A stretch of DNA of 64,000 nt from Flavobacterium sp. 11. GTDB lineage: Bacteria; Bacteroidota; Bacteroidia; Flavobacteriales; Flavobacteriaceae. The notes under the pieces were generated by a model. It saw only the letters and a list, made by a program, of their open reading frames with translations, searched no databases and had not been told where the DNA came from. A program made the position numbers and the translations under genes. Positions within the stretch are counted from its first letter, which is position 1; the number at the start of each line of letters is the position of its first letter. The stretch is from assembly GCF_002754315.1 (NCBI RefSeq), contig NZ_PEFE01000001.1, positions 1,488,001-1,552,000 of the forward strand, read 5' to 3'. Positions 40,772 to 49,944 of this stretch are shown piece by piece.

Positions 40772-41479
40772 CTAAGAAATCTCTTCGTATAGAGAAAGAA
40801 CAGGCAGGCCTAAGGTTTCGTTAAGTGCTTTTTTTTCTGTTTTAAGTAATTTTAATTTTTTAGGTTTTCTGGTTTCAATCAAAATATCAATGTTGTTTTT
40901 TGATATCGTATCCGTCAAAAAAGGTTTGTTTTCGTTTGTTTTGGTTTCACCTACAATTTTCAAGGAAAGAATTGTATTAATGTACGTTTGCAGATCTTCC
41001 GCATGAAGGTTTGAATCTGAATTTTTAATATACAATGCTTGGCTTAAGATTTCTTCTTCAAAGTTTGCGTTTGTATGTAAAATGGGGCATTTGCTGTTAG
41101 AAATAATTTGGACACAATAAGTGTTGATTTTCTTTTTTGAAGCTTTAAAAGAAGGTGTAATAATAGTTAGTCCAATAGTAAAATGCTCCATTAGATTTTT
41201 AAAAACAGGAGAAGAAATACCATATTGATGGTGAATTTTTAAGCTGCAATTTTTAGATTCTGAAATAATTTGTCGGCACATCTGCAAAACATTTTCTTGC
41301 GAAGTGCTTAAACCTTTATTGATGTTTCTTAATAAACTGGCAGAAGAAAAGGTGTCAGGAATATCTGCAAGTAACATCAATACGAGCTGGCATTGAGTAC
41401 CATTAGATGAGTTTATAGCAGTTTTTACCGCATTGATGGTGTCACTTTGTAATGTCGATGGGATAAGAATATTTTTCAT
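40772..41479 (-). CDS. Universal stress protein-like, two weak Usp halves
   Basis: 235 aa. The N-terminal half opens like a Usp domain (NILIPSTLQSDTINAVKTAINSS) with a core strand QLVLMLLAD; the nucleotide-binding GxxGxxxxxxxxG(S/T) motif is not visible. The C-terminal half is more divergent. It is 80 bp after the kinase gene and 38 bp before the bestrophin gene, so it is probably controlled by the same two-component system. The Usp call rests on fold-level resemblance. Confidence 0.6.
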   Translation of the reverse strand: MKNILIPSTLQSDTINAVKTAINSSNGTQCQLVLMLLADIPDTFSSASLLRNINKGLSTSQENVLQMCRQIISESKNCSLKIHHQYGISSPVFKNLMEHFTIGLTIITPSFKASKKKINTYCVQIISNSKCPILHTNANFEEEILSQALYIKNSDSNLHAEDLQTYINTILSLKIVGETKTNENKPFLTDTISKNNIDILIETRKPKKLKLLKTEKKALNETLGLPVLSLYEEIS

Positions 41480-41559
41480 ATGTATTAAATTTGATTTATT
41501 TATACATACAAAATAACAGTACCCAGTTTATAGCAATCTTAAATTAAAATTAGAATATT

Positions 41560-42948
41560 CTAAGAATTCACATTAGAATTTCTAATCTTGGCGGTATTAA
41601 AAGTAATATTTACAATAGTGCCTTTGTCGGGTTCAGATTGTATTTGAAGTTCTCCATTGTGCATCCTGATTATTTTCATGGCTAGAGGAAGCCCTAATCC
41701 ATAACCATTGTATTTTGATGCTTTTTTGCCCCGAAAAAACGGCTCATAAAGATGTGGAATATCTTCTGCCGGAATACCAATGCCAATATCAGTAATAGAA
41801 ATTTTGATGCTTGAACTGTTTACGAATAAAGTAACAAAAACAGTCTCGTTATCAGAATATTTGACACCATTAGCGATAATGTTATTCAATGAAAGTTCCA
41901 GTAAGGATTTGTTACAAGGGATTTCCAGAAAACTTGGGTCAGTCGGGATTTTCTTGATCTTGATCGTTACTCTGTTATTGGGGTAAATTTTATCAACATC
42001 TGATTTTACATCCATTAGAAGTTCATCAATCCTGACAATATCTAATAATTGTTTTTTACCGTCATAACCAGTTTGTGTCAGTTTCAAAAGACTTTCCGTA
42101 AGATCTCCTAATCTTGATGCCTGACTGTGAATGTTTTCTAATGAAGAGATATATTCCGAAACATTTCGTTCTTTTAAAAGCATGATTTCTGCTTCGGCAA
42201 TAATAGTTGTCACGGGTGTTTTTAGCTCATGAGAAGCATTATTGATGAAGTTTGCCTGGATTTCAAAGGAGGTTTCCAGACGGTCCAGCATGTTGTTAAA
42301 TGTCTTTGTCAAATCGGCAATTTCATCAGTGCTGTTGGTCTCGGGAAGTCTATTGTGAAGGTTTGATGCGCTTATTATTTTTACTTCATCCGTAATTCGG
42401 GCTACTGGATTGATCACTCTTCTTGCCAAAAATCTACCAAGAAAATAAGCCAATAATACAAAAGCCAATCCTCCAAAAAAGAGAATTTGAATAATGTAAA
42501 TGCTGCTGACATTTCCCCTTCGGTCTATTGCGGTGATGATTACGATATATTTTTGATTGGATTCCGTAAAAGTCTGGGCATAAAAATAACGATTGCTGTT
42601 TTCAATCCAATTAGAACCATTAGCCATTACTTTTGTATAAAAATCAGCTGGTAAATCAAGATTGGTATTGTATTCAAATGTATTTTTCCCACTGACTTTA
42701 AGAACAAAATCTTGTTCATCAATCAGTTCTTCCAGTCCATTTGCTTTAAATTCTTTGAAATAACGGGTTTTTACTGGGTCATTTTGATAATGAATAGATG
42801 CTACAATTTTAGCCCTATCTTGTAATCGTTTCAAAAAATGATATTGATTATTTTGTTTGAACAAAAAGAAAACCACCAAACTCAATAAAAGGGTGCTGAG
42901 GGTTGAAAGCGCAATATAGGTAAAGGTAATTTTTTTCTTAATCTGCAT
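41560..42948 (-). CDS. Sensor histidine kinase (two-component system)
   Basis: 462 aa. Two transmembrane helices (near residues 8-28 and 152-172) flank a periplasmic sensor of ~120 aa. Then a HAMP domain (ARRVINPVARITDEVKIISA), DHp with phosphorylated His in NNASHELKTPVTTIIAEAEI, N box NIIANGVKYSD, G boxes DIGIGIPAEDIPHLYEPFFRG and GYGLGLPLAMKI. The architecture is like CusS/ArlS-type kinases. 3 bp after the response regulator gene. The signal is unknown. Confidence 0.95.
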   Translation of the reverse strand: MQIKKKITFTYIALSTLSTLLLSLVVFFLFKQNNQYHFLKRLQDRAKIVASIHYQNDPVKTRYFKEFKANGLEELIDEQDFVLKVSGKNTFEYNTNLDLPADFYTKVMANGSNWIENSNRYFYAQTFTESNQKYIVIITAIDRRGNVSSIYIIQILFFGGLAFVLLAYFLGRFLARRVINPVARITDEVKIISASNLHNRLPETNSTDEIADLTKTFNNMLDRLETSFEIQANFINNASHELKTPVTTIIAEAEIMLLKERNVSEYISSLENIHSQASRLGDLTESLLKLTQTGYDGKKQLLDIVRIDELLMDVKSDVDKIYPNNRVTIKIKKIPTDPSFLEIPCNKSLLELSLNNIIANGVKYSDNETVFVTLFVNSSSIKISITDIGIGIPAEDIPHLYEPFFRGKKASKYNGYGLGLPLAMKIIRMHNGELQIQSEPDKGTIVNITFNTAKIRNSNVNS

Positions 42949-42951
42949 TTT

Positions 42952-43632
42952 TTATGGTTTCAGTACATAACCCAAGCCTTTCATGGTGTGAATTAATTTA
43001 GTGTCGTACGGTTTGTCAATTTTTTTTCTCAAATAGTTAATGTAGACATCAATTACATTGGTATTCATGTCAAAATTAATGTCCCAAACATTGTCTAAAA
43101 GTTGTTCGCGGGATAAAATATTCTCAGAGTTGATGGCTAAATAATGTAAGAGTTTAAATTCTTTGGCTGTTAATATAATGGAATCTCCATTTCTGGTTAC
43201 CGATTTTGTTTTTGAATTAATTTGAAGATCGGCAATAGTGATGATTTCATTTGGTTTTTGTATTTGACCGGCTCTTCTGGAAAGGGCATTGACTCTTGCG
43301 TCAAGTTCAAGGAATTTGAACGGTTTTAATAAGTAGTCATCGGCTCCGGAATTCAATCCGTTTATTATATTTTCAGTACTTCCCAATGCAGTTAATAGCA
43401 AAATGGGAACAAAGTTTTTAGCAGCTCTCAAACGTCTGCAAATTTCAATACCATTGATGTCAGGTAGCATTACGTCTAGAATCACCACATCAAAATTATG
43501 ATTAGAGAGTAAATCTAACGCTGTGGTACCATCAAGTGCAACACTTACTTCATGATTTTTTTCTGAAAACCCTTTGCGGATAATTGACGAAAGATTAGGT
43601 TCATCTTCAACGATTAATAACTTCATTAACAT
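42952..43632 (-). CDS. OmpR/PhoB-family response regulator
   Basis: 226 aa. Receiver domain with phosphorylated Asp in VVILDVMLPDINGIEI, acidic pocket in IVEDEPN, Lys in LLKPFKF. C-terminal winged helix (LTAKEFKLLHYLAINSENILSREQLLDNVWD...NVIDVYINYLRKKID). Start may be ATG 43632 or, two codons on, ATG 43626 (MKLLIVEDEPN), which fits the family better. Pairs with the kinase directly downstream. Confidence 0.95.
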   Translation of the reverse strand: MLMKLLIVEDEPNLSSIIRKGFSEKNHEVSVALDGTTALDLLSNHNFDVVILDVMLPDINGIEICRRLRAAKNFVPILLLTALGSTENIINGLNSGADDYLLKPFKFLELDARVNALSRRAGQIQKPNEIITIADLQINSKTKSVTRNGDSIILTAKEFKLLHYLAINSENILSREQLLDNVWDINFDMNTNVIDVYINYLRKKIDKPYDTKLIHTMKGLGYVLKP

Positions 43633-43855
43633 TACTATTTCTACAAATCTAATGTTTAAACTTTTATTTTTTTTCCAAAATACAGCTGCTAAACTAATAT
43701 TAACAAAATCTTATAATTTGTTGAAAGTTTCATTTTGTGTTTTTATATCCAAATCGTAGAATTGTTTTTAGGCTTCATTATTAATTTATTAGGGTTTTGT
43801 TTTGTAACATTTTTTGTTTCTTGGTTACTAATGAAGTATAAAAATAAACAGCTTT

Positions 43856-45499
43856 ATGAAAAAAATATTCTCCATTGTTTTCTTACTCCTTTTTGGATTT
43901 TTCCTTTTTTATATCAACCTGCCGGTAATTAATTATGGATTTACGGGTTTTGCTATTGTTTTGTTGTTATTAGTTATTCTTGGGATTTTATTTTCTTTGG
44001 GACTTACAGTTTCACAGCAAACGAAGCAAGTCAAGATTATTTCAAGACCGAGCAAGGTTTTGTATATTCTGGCAGGAATACTTTTAGTGTATTGTATCGC
44101 GCTTCCTTTTGTAACAAGCTTAAAAATGTTCAGAAGCGATTCGTACCAAAAATTAATAGGTGAGGTTAAAAACGGTCAAAAAATAACCAATCATATTGCT
44201 CCAATTTCTATTGATAAAATCCGTGTGGTCGATGAGGAGTTAGCGCATCTTTTGGGTGAAAAAATATTAGGTTCACAACCAGCTTTGGGAAGTCAGGTAG
44301 AATTAGGGGATTTTTGTATCCAAAAAGTAAATGACAACTTGTATTGGGTTGCTCCATTATTGCATTCTGGTTTTTTAAAATGGTTCAATAACCAAGAAGG
44401 AACTGCGGGATATGTTATGGTTTCTGCAACCAATGAACGCGATGTGAAATTAGTTCAGAGTGTAGGAGGGAAAGCCATTAAGATTAAGTACCAGCAAGGG
44501 GCTTATTTTCAAAGTGATATTCATAGACATGTTTATTTTAATGGAAACGCTACGGTTGGTTTGGCTGATTTTAGTTTTGAAATTGATGATGCTGGAAATC
44601 CATTTTGGATTGTCACTAAATATGTGAAAAAAATTGGTTTCTCAGGAAAAGAAGCGACTGGTGTTATTGTTGTTGATGCCCAATCTGGAGCTATAAATGA
44701 ATATTCGATTGCTGAAACACCAAAATGGGTAGATCGAATTCAGCCTTTGGATTTCATAGAAGATCAATTGAACGATTGGGGAGAATATGTTCACGGGTAT
44801 TGGAATTTTTCTAATGCGGATAAACTTCAAATCACGGAAGGATTGACGCTGGTGTACGGAAAAGACAATAAATCCTATTGGTATACGGGATTGACTTCGG
44901 TGGGGAAAGAAGAATCTGCGGTAGGCTTTGTATTGGTGGATACCAGAACCAAAGAAATTACCTTTTATAAGCAAGGTGGCGCAACAGAATTTGCAGCTCA
45001 GAGTTCAGCACAAGGGAAAGTTCAGGAAAAAGGTTATAAGGCTTCGTTGCCTATTCCGTACAATATCAACAATATTCCCACCTATGTAATGACGCTTAAA
45101 GATGACGGTGGATTAGTTAAAATGTTTGCGATGGTTGCCATCTCAGATTATACGATTGTGGGCGTAGGCAATACGATGCGAGAAACGTTGACTTCATTTA
45201 AAAACGTCTATAATATGGCTGATAATAAAATAAATCCGAACAGTGTTTCCAATAAAAAATCGCTGAAATCAGTGGTAACCCGAATCCAGAATGATGTTAA
45301 AAACGGAAATAGTTTTTATTATTTTAAAGTCAAAGATTATCCTAATATTTTTGTGGGTTCTTCACAAATATCCAATCAATTGCCCGTAACAATGGTGGGT
45401 GACAGTATAAAAATTTCTTTTGATGTAGACTTAGAAGAAGTAATTGATGTTTCGAGTTTTGAGAATATCAATCTGAAAATGAGCATGAAAACGAAATAA
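43856..45499 (+). CDS. Large membrane-anchored protein of unknown function, 547 aa
   Basis: Two or three N-terminal helices (IFSIVFLLLFGFFLFYI, FAIVLLLLVILGILFSLGL, VLYILAGILLVYCIALPFVTSL) followed by a ~450-aa soluble domain rich in beta strands. Two segments resemble each other and PepSY-like strands: ATGVIVVDAQSGAINEYSI and AVGFVLVDTRTKEITFYK, suggesting an internal duplication. No family is recognised with confidence. Divergent from the two-component genes, with 223 bp between the starts, so possibly part of the same regulon. Confidence 0.7.
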   Translation: MKKIFSIVFLLLFGFFLFYINLPVINYGFTGFAIVLLLLVILGILFSLGLTVSQQTKQVKIISRPSKVLYILAGILLVYCIALPFVTSLKMFRSDSYQKLIGEVKNGQKITNHIAPISIDKIRVVDEELAHLLGEKILGSQPALGSQVELGDFCIQKVNDNLYWVAPLLHSGFLKWFNNQEGTAGYVMVSATNERDVKLVQSVGGKAIKIKYQQGAYFQSDIHRHVYFNGNATVGLADFSFEIDDAGNPFWIVTKYVKKIGFSGKEATGVIVVDAQSGAINEYSIAETPKWVDRIQPLDFIEDQLNDWGEYVHGYWNFSNADKLQITEGLTLVYGKDNKSYWYTGLTSVGKEESAVGFVLVDTRTKEITFYKQGGATEFAAQSSAQGKVQEKGYKASLPIPYNINNIPTYVMTLKDDGGLVKMFAMVAISDYTIVGVGNTMRETLTSFKNVYNMADNKINPNSVSNKKSLKSVVTRIQNDVKNGNSFYYFKVKDYPNIFVGSSQISNQLPVTMVGDSIKISFDVDLEEVIDVSSFENINLKMSMKTK

Positions 45500-45501
45500 T
45501 T

Positions 45502-45540
45502 AAAAAGGGCCTAAAGAAATTTCTTTAGGCCCTTTTTTTA
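45502..45540. terminator. Bidirectional terminator
   Basis: AAAAAGGGCCTAAAGAAA pairs with TTTCTTTAGGCCCTTTTT; a nearly loopless long palindrome between convergent genes. Confidence 0.88.
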
Positions 45541-45858
45541 TTTTTTTGGCAGTAATTTGAATGAGGTGACTTTGAATTTATTGTCAACCACTTTACCAAC
45601 CACTTCCGCTTTTCTAATGGCAGAACAAAAACCATCGCTGGCATGCGCATCACCATGAGAGTCGATAGAACTTCCGTCAACAAAATAGGATTTTCCGTCA
45701 ATGCGAACGGCTAATTCGCAACCGTGTCCTTCCATCCCAAATTGGCATTGTCCGCATGAAGCTTCTACAATTTGAGGTTTTTTTGGTTCTTCTTTCTTAT
45801 CCTGAGCGCTTGCAAGTGTTGCAGAGAACAAAATAGCTAAGTATAGTAACTTTTTCAT
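45538..45858 (-). CDS. DUF6370-like secreted Cys-rich protein
   Basis: 106 aa with a signal peptide (MKKLLYLAILFSATLASAQ). The mature part has SCGQCQFGMEGHGCELAVRIDGKSYFVDG, then DSHGDAHASDGFCSAIRKAEVVG: four cysteines and several His/Asp residues that look like a metal site or disulphides. I recall this pattern as DUF6370, without a known function. 41 bp after the DUF983 gene on the same strand. Confidence 0.75.
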   Translation of the reverse strand: MKKLLYLAILFSATLASAQDKKEEPKKPQIVEASCGQCQFGMEGHGCELAVRIDGKSYFVDGSSIDSHGDAHASDGFCSAIRKAEVVGKVVDNKFKVTSFKLLPKK

Positions 45859-45899
45859 AAATGATTAAATTTTTTACTTCAGCTAAGATACTAGTTTTT

Positions 45900-46262
45900 T
45901 TATATCGAATAATTTTTAAACATATAAATCCACAATAATCTGGAAAAACGAATGTTGAAAGAAGACATTGCAATAATGACAACAGCAATAATTGGAATGA
46001 TTCTCAAATCAAAATTTTCGGTAAAGAAGAATTGCGCTACAGCATATGTCGCTATACCTTGCGCTACTGTTAAACCATAATTGACATACATGGCGCCAAA
46101 GAAATAGCCAGGTTCTTTTTCGAATTTAAACTGGCAATTCGAGCAATACTGGTTCATTTTAGGAAATCCAATGTTTAAGAAAATATTCTTTTCATTGAAA
46201 ACTTTGCCTTTAAGACAGTGTGGGCAATCATTATTCAGGATGTGTACAATAGAATTTGACAT
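45900..46262 (-). CDS. DUF983 family membrane protein
   Basis: 120 aa from ATG 46262; a TTG six codons upstream is disregarded. N-terminal zinc-ribbon-like pairs CPHCLKGKVF and CSNCQFKFEKEPGYFFGAMYVNYG, the latter the DUF983 hallmark (PGYFFGAMYVSYG type), then two helices. Function unknown. Likely co-transcribed with the DUF6370-like gene. Confidence 0.85.
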   Translation of the reverse strand: MSNSIVHILNNDCPHCLKGKVFNEKNIFLNIGFPKMNQYCSNCQFKFEKEPGYFFGAMYVNYGLTVAQGIATYAVAQFFFTENFDLRIIPIIAVVIIAMSSFNIRFSRLLWIYMFKNYSI

Positions 46263-46354
46263 CGTTATTATTTTTATCAAAGGTATTTCTTATTCATGTC
46301 ATGGATGTTTTCTATATTCGCTTATTATAGCACAATAAAGACATTTAGAGCGAG

Positions 46355-47218
46355 ATGAAAAAATATCCGATTTATAACATCCAGCGGTTTAACTGTAATT
46401 CAGTGAATAGTGATTTGTATATTAATACTTTTAAAAATCACTTAATCGACCATAGTTTTGTTGAGGAACCACACCGCCATAATTCGTATGTTTTGGTTTT
46501 TTTTACGAAAGGTTCCGGAACACATGAAATCGATTTTGATGTATTTACGATTCAGCCGGGAAGTATGTTTTTCTTGCAACCCGGACAAATGCACCATTGG
46601 AATTTATCCGATGATGTAGAAGGTTTTGTGATTTTCTATTCGCAGGAAATGTATAATCTTTATTTTGGACAAAAAACCATTGGCGATTATCCTTTTTATT
46701 CTTCGGTGGATAATAAGCCTGAAATGTTTTTTGATGCAACCGAATCGAAATTGATTCTCCCTTATTTTGAGAGTTTAATTTTAGAAACTCAGGCAAATCA
46801 GCTGTTGAAACAGGATAAAATCATGAATCTGTTAGACATCATTCACATTGAAATTGCCAGAAAATATAGTGAAACACATCTCCACGAAGCCCATTCGTAT
46901 AATGTGAAAATCAAAACATTTGAATTGGTTTTAGAACATAATTTTAAAAAAGAAAAAGCACCTTCTTTCTATGCTTCGCAACTTGCTATTACTTTAAAAC
47001 ATTTGAACAGGATTTGCAATGAAATGTTGCAAAAAACCACAACCGAGGTAATTACAGATAGAATTATACTCGAAGCGAAACGCATGCTGATGGATAAAAA
47101 GTTTACCGTTAATGAAATTGCAACGGAATTAGGCTATGATGATTATTCTTATTTTACACGATTATTCAAAAAAAATACCCTAATGACTCCAACAGATTTT
47201 CGTATTTCTAAAAAGTAA
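46355..47218 (+). CDS. AraC family transcriptional regulator
   Basis: 287 aa. An N-terminal cupin-like sensing domain (VEEPHRHNSYVLVFFTKGSGTHEIDF, IQPGSMFFLQPGQMHHW) and a C-terminal double helix-turn-helix (YASQLAITLKHLNRICNEML, KKFTVNEIATELGYDDYSYFTRLFKKNTLMTPTDFR). The effector is unknown. It is divergent from DUF983 (92 bp apart) and its stop codon abuts the stop of purT. Confidence 0.93.
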   Translation: MKKYPIYNIQRFNCNSVNSDLYINTFKNHLIDHSFVEEPHRHNSYVLVFFTKGSGTHEIDFDVFTIQPGSMFFLQPGQMHHWNLSDDVEGFVIFYSQEMYNLYFGQKTIGDYPFYSSVDNKPEMFFDATESKLILPYFESLILETQANQLLKQDKIMNLLDIIHIEIARKYSETHLHEAHSYNVKIKTFELVLEHNFKKEKAPSFYASQLAITLKHLNRICNEMLQKTTTEVITDRIILEAKRMLMDKKFTVNEIATELGYDDYSYFTRLFKKNTLMTPTDFRISKK

Positions 47219-48379
47219 TTACGAATTTACGGTAACTAAACTGGCTGCTTTTTTCGCTTTTTCTACCACTTCCTCAATTGGAGTTTCTAAACTGTCATTG
47301 ATTAAAGCTACCCCCATTCTTCTATACGGTCTTGAAGTTGGTTTTCCAAAGATTCTGAAATCAGTTTTAGGTAAGGAAGCAATGTTTTCGATGCCGGAAT
47401 AAGTCGGGTTTGTTGAGTTTTCCGAAGCTAAAATTACAGCACTCGCTCCCGCTTTTTCTAATGTAATTTCGAAAATAGGCAAACTCAAAATGGCTCGTAA
47501 ATGTAATTCGAATTCATTGAAGTTTTGTGTTCCAGCTAATGTTACCATTCCAGTATCATGCGGACGAGGTGATAATTCCGAGAAATAAACGCCGTCATCA
47601 GCCAAGAAAAATTCTACTCCAAAAAGTCCTGCGCCACCCAAAGCTTCAGTTACTTTTTCGGCCATGTCTTGTGCTTCGTATAAATCCTTGTCGGATATTC
47701 TGGTGGGTTGCCAGCTTTCTTGATAATCACCTCTTTCTTGTCTATGACCAATTGGTGCGCAAAACAATGTTGGATTGTTATTTTGAACCACGGTCAATAA
47801 AGTAATTTCGGAATTGAATTTTACAAAGGCTTCCACAATCACTTCTACAACATCGCCTCGGGAACCTTCAACGGCATAATTCCATGCTTTTTCGATATCG
47901 GCTTCGGTTTTTATCGTCGATTGTCCTTTTCCGGACGAAGACATTAATGGTTTTACGACACAAGGCATTCCTACGGCTTCAACACCTTTTTTTAATTCAT
48001 CGGCAGTTGTGGCATAGCGGTAATTTGCGGTTTTTAATCCTAATTCTTTGGCAGCCAAATCCCGAATCGCTTTTCTATTCATGGTGAAGTTTGCCGCTTT
48101 CGCTGAGGGAACTACGGTAATTCCTTGCTTTTCGTAATCATAAAAGCGCACGGTTCTGATGGCTTCAATTTCCGGAACAATAAAATCAGGTTTGTGTTTG
48201 GCAACGATTCTATCTAAAGCGTCACCATCCAGCATATTGATAACTTCAAAATCATGGGCAACTTGCATGGCGGGCGCATTTTCGTAACTGTCAACCGCAA
48301 TTACGATTTGTCCGATGCGTTGTGCAGCGATTGTAAATTCTTTTCCTAATTCGCCTGAGCCTAGCAATAGTATTTTCAT
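47219..48379 (-). CDS. purT: Formate-dependent phosphoribosylglycinamide formyltransferase (PurT)
   Basis: 386 aa ATP-grasp ligase in purine synthesis: GAR plus formate plus ATP to [24 protein letters not shown] (preATP-grasp), [25 protein letters not shown] (ATP-grasp core), [27 protein letters not shown] (metal-binding acids). Converges with the AraC gene: bases 47218 and 47219 are the adjoining stops. No terminator is visible between them, so antisense read-through is possible. Confidence 0.95.
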   Translation of the reverse strand: MKILLLGSGELGKEFTIAAQRIGQIVIAVDSYENAPAMQVAHDFEVINMLDGDALDRIVAKHKPDFIVPEIEAIRTVRFYDYEKQGITVVPSAKAANFTMNRKAIRDLAAKELGLKTANYRYATTADELKKGVEAVGMPCVVKPLMSSSGKGQSTIKTEADIEKAWNYAVEGSRGDVVEVIVEAFVKFNSEITLLTVVQNNNPTLFCAPIGHRQERGDYQESWQPTRISDKDLYEAQDMAEKVTEALGGAGLFGVEFFLADDGVYFSELSPRPHDTGMVTLAGTQNFNEFELHLRAILSLPIFEITLEKAGASAVILASENSTNPTYSGIENIASLPKTDFRIFGKPTSRPYRRMGVALINDSLETPIEEVVEKAKKAASLVTVNS

Positions 48380-48462
48380 GAAAAAAAGTTTAATGTTTGA
48401 AGTTTAAAGTTGCGTAAGGTTAGGAATGCAATTTAAAACGGAAACAAAAATAGTGTTTTTTT

Positions 48463-48561
48463 GCGTGAGGGATTAAAGTGAAAATCCTTTTTATTTTTGA
48501 AGTGATAACGGAGAAATAAAAAGATTGCAGCGTAAAGCCCGACCCTTGTGGTCACGCTCAA
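48463..48561. repeat. Intergenic palindromic repeat, copy C
   Basis: Begins GCGTGAGGGATTAAAGTGAA, then AATCCTTTTTATTT pairs with AAATAAAAAGATT, then GCAGCGTAAAGCCCGACCC and GGTCACGCTC. The left 30 bp and the stem match copy A at 8305-8420 at most positions. It lies upstream of purT and downstream of the class I aminotransferase. Confidence 0.65.
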
Positions 48562-48566
48562 ATACT

Positions 48567-48597
48567 AAAAAGCCCCAAGAAAATCTTGAGGCTTTGT
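48567..48597 (-). terminator. Terminator after the class I aminotransferase gene
   Basis: AAAAGCC-CCAAGA pairs imperfectly with TCTTGAGGCTTT; on the minus strand TTTTTAG follows. Confidence 0.7.
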
Positions 48598-48617
48598 TTG
48601 TATATTGGAAGTTGGAT

Positions 48618-48670
48618 TTTTGACTTTCCAACTTTTGACTTTCCAACTTTTGACTTTATGACTTTTGACT
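48618..48670. repeat. 15-bp tandem repeat overlapping an aminotransferase stop
   Basis: TTTTGACTTTCCAAC occurs twice exactly (48618-48632, 48633-48647), then TTTTGACTTTATGAC (48648-48662) and a partial unit. The 27 bp at 48644-48670 are the exact reverse complement of 9928-9954 downstream of tig. The last unit includes the stop codon of the aminotransferase gene. Confidence 0.8.
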
Positions 48671-49856
48671 ATAAAGCTACTGCTTCTTTGATTCTGCGTA
48701 AGGCTTCTTTCAATAATTCTTCGCTAGTTGCGTAAGAGAAACGGATACAGTCTGGGTTTCCAAATGCGTCACCGGTTACAGTTGCTACATTAGCTTCGCC
48801 CAAAAGGTACATAGAGAAATCATTAGCATCTTTGATAAAAGTTCCTTTTAATGTTTTTCCGAAAAAAGATGAAATGTCTGGGAATACATAAAAAGCACCT
48901 TCTGGAACGTTGATTTTGATTCCAGGAATGTCTTTTAATAATCCAACCACTAAATCTCTACGGCTATGGAAAGCGTCAACCATGTGTTTTAAAACACTTG
49001 GGTCCGCATCAACAGCAGTAATTGTAGCACGTTGTGCAATGCTGTTAGCACCACTTGTTACTTGTCCTTGAATTTTTGTACATGCTTTTGCAATGAATTC
49101 TGGTGCGCCAATATATCCAATTCTCCATCCTGTCATGGCGAAAGCTTTTGCTACTCCATTTACGGTAATTGTTCTTTCTAACATTCCCGGGATAGATGCG
49201 ATGCTGCAAAAAGTTCCTGAGAAATTGATGTGCTCATAGATTTCATCAGCAACAACATAAACGTTTGGATATTTCTCCAATACTTTTGCTAATGCCGTTA
49301 ATTCTTCTCTGCTGTATACAGATCCACTTGGGTTACAAGGAGAACTGAACCACATCATTTTTGTTTTTGGTGTAATCGCTGCTTCTAATTGTTCTGGTGT
49401 GATTTTGAAATCAGTATCTACAGAAGTTGGAACTTCTACAGGAACTCCACCAGATAATTTTACAATTTCGAAATAAGAAACCCAGTAAGGTGCCGGTAAA
49501 ATCACTTCGTCACCATCGTTTAGCATTACTTGTGCAATGTTGTATAACGATTGTTTTGCTCCTGTTGAAACTACAATTTGAGACGGTTTGTACTCTAAAT
49601 CATTGTCTCTTTTGAATTTTCTACAGATGGCTTCTTTTAATTCTAAATATCCTTCTACTGGAGAATAAGTGCTGTAATTTTCGTCAATTGCTTTTTTAGC
49701 CGCTTCTTTAATAAAGTCTGGCGTATTGAAATCAGGTTCGCCTAAGCTTAAACTGATGATGTCTTTTCCTTGTGATTTTAATTCTCTGGCCAAAGCTGCC
49801 ATTGCTAATGTTTGAGACGTAGATAAATTGTTTATTCTATCTGATAATGGATTCAT
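48669..49856 (-). CDS. Class I pyridoxal-phosphate aminotransferase (aspartate aminotransferase-like)
   Basis: 395 aa. ISLSLGEPDFNTPDFIKEAA, STGAKQSLYNIAQVMLNDGDEV (PLP phosphate), SSPCNPSGSVYSREEL, the Schiff-base Lys in NGVAKAFAMTGWRIGYIG and RFSYATSEE with the carboxylate-binding Arg. Class I, subgroup gamma layout, which often is aspartate or broad aromatic/aspartate aminotransferase. The start ATG 49856 fits (MNPLSDRINNLSTSQTLAMA). Confidence 0.93.
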   Translation of the reverse strand: MNPLSDRINNLSTSQTLAMAALARELKSQGKDIISLSLGEPDFNTPDFIKEAAKKAIDENYSTYSPVEGYLELKEAICRKFKRDNDLEYKPSQIVVSTGAKQSLYNIAQVMLNDGDEVILPAPYWVSYFEIVKLSGGVPVEVPTSVDTDFKITPEQLEAAITPKTKMMWFSSPCNPSGSVYSREELTALAKVLEKYPNVYVVADEIYEHINFSGTFCSIASIPGMLERTITVNGVAKAFAMTGWRIGYIGAPEFIAKACTKIQGQVTSGANSIAQRATITAVDADPSVLKHMVDAFHSRRDLVVGLLKDIPGIKINVPEGAFYVFPDISSFFGKTLKGTFIKDANDFSMYLLGEANVATVTGDAFGNPDCIRFSYATSEELLKEALRRIKEAVAL

Positions 49857-49900
49857 TTTTTAATAGGTTGTAGTTAGTTTTTATTAAATTCATTCTGTTG

Positions 49901-49926
49901 GTAGAGATGCACTGCAGCATCTTTAC
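49901..49926. repeat. GTAGAGATGC-type intergenic palindrome
   Basis: GTAGAGATGC and GCATCTTTAC are inverted with one mismatch around ACTGCA, between the desaturase and aminotransferase genes. This resembles the GTAGAGACGCAC palindromes I know from Bacteroidota intergenic regions. No T run, so not a standard terminator. Confidence 0.5.
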
Positions 49927-49944
49927 ACGTTGTGTTTTTTATGA

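Noticed and set aside
41560-43632. Copper-specific CusRS two-component system
   Set aside because: The kinase has general CusS-like architecture only, no metal-binding His pattern is visible in the sensor region, and neighbours are a USP-like protein and a bestrophin rather than copper genes.
48618-48670. CRISPR-like repeat
   Set aside because: The 15-bp units are directly adjacent with no spacers, and are too short; this is a simple tandem repeat.
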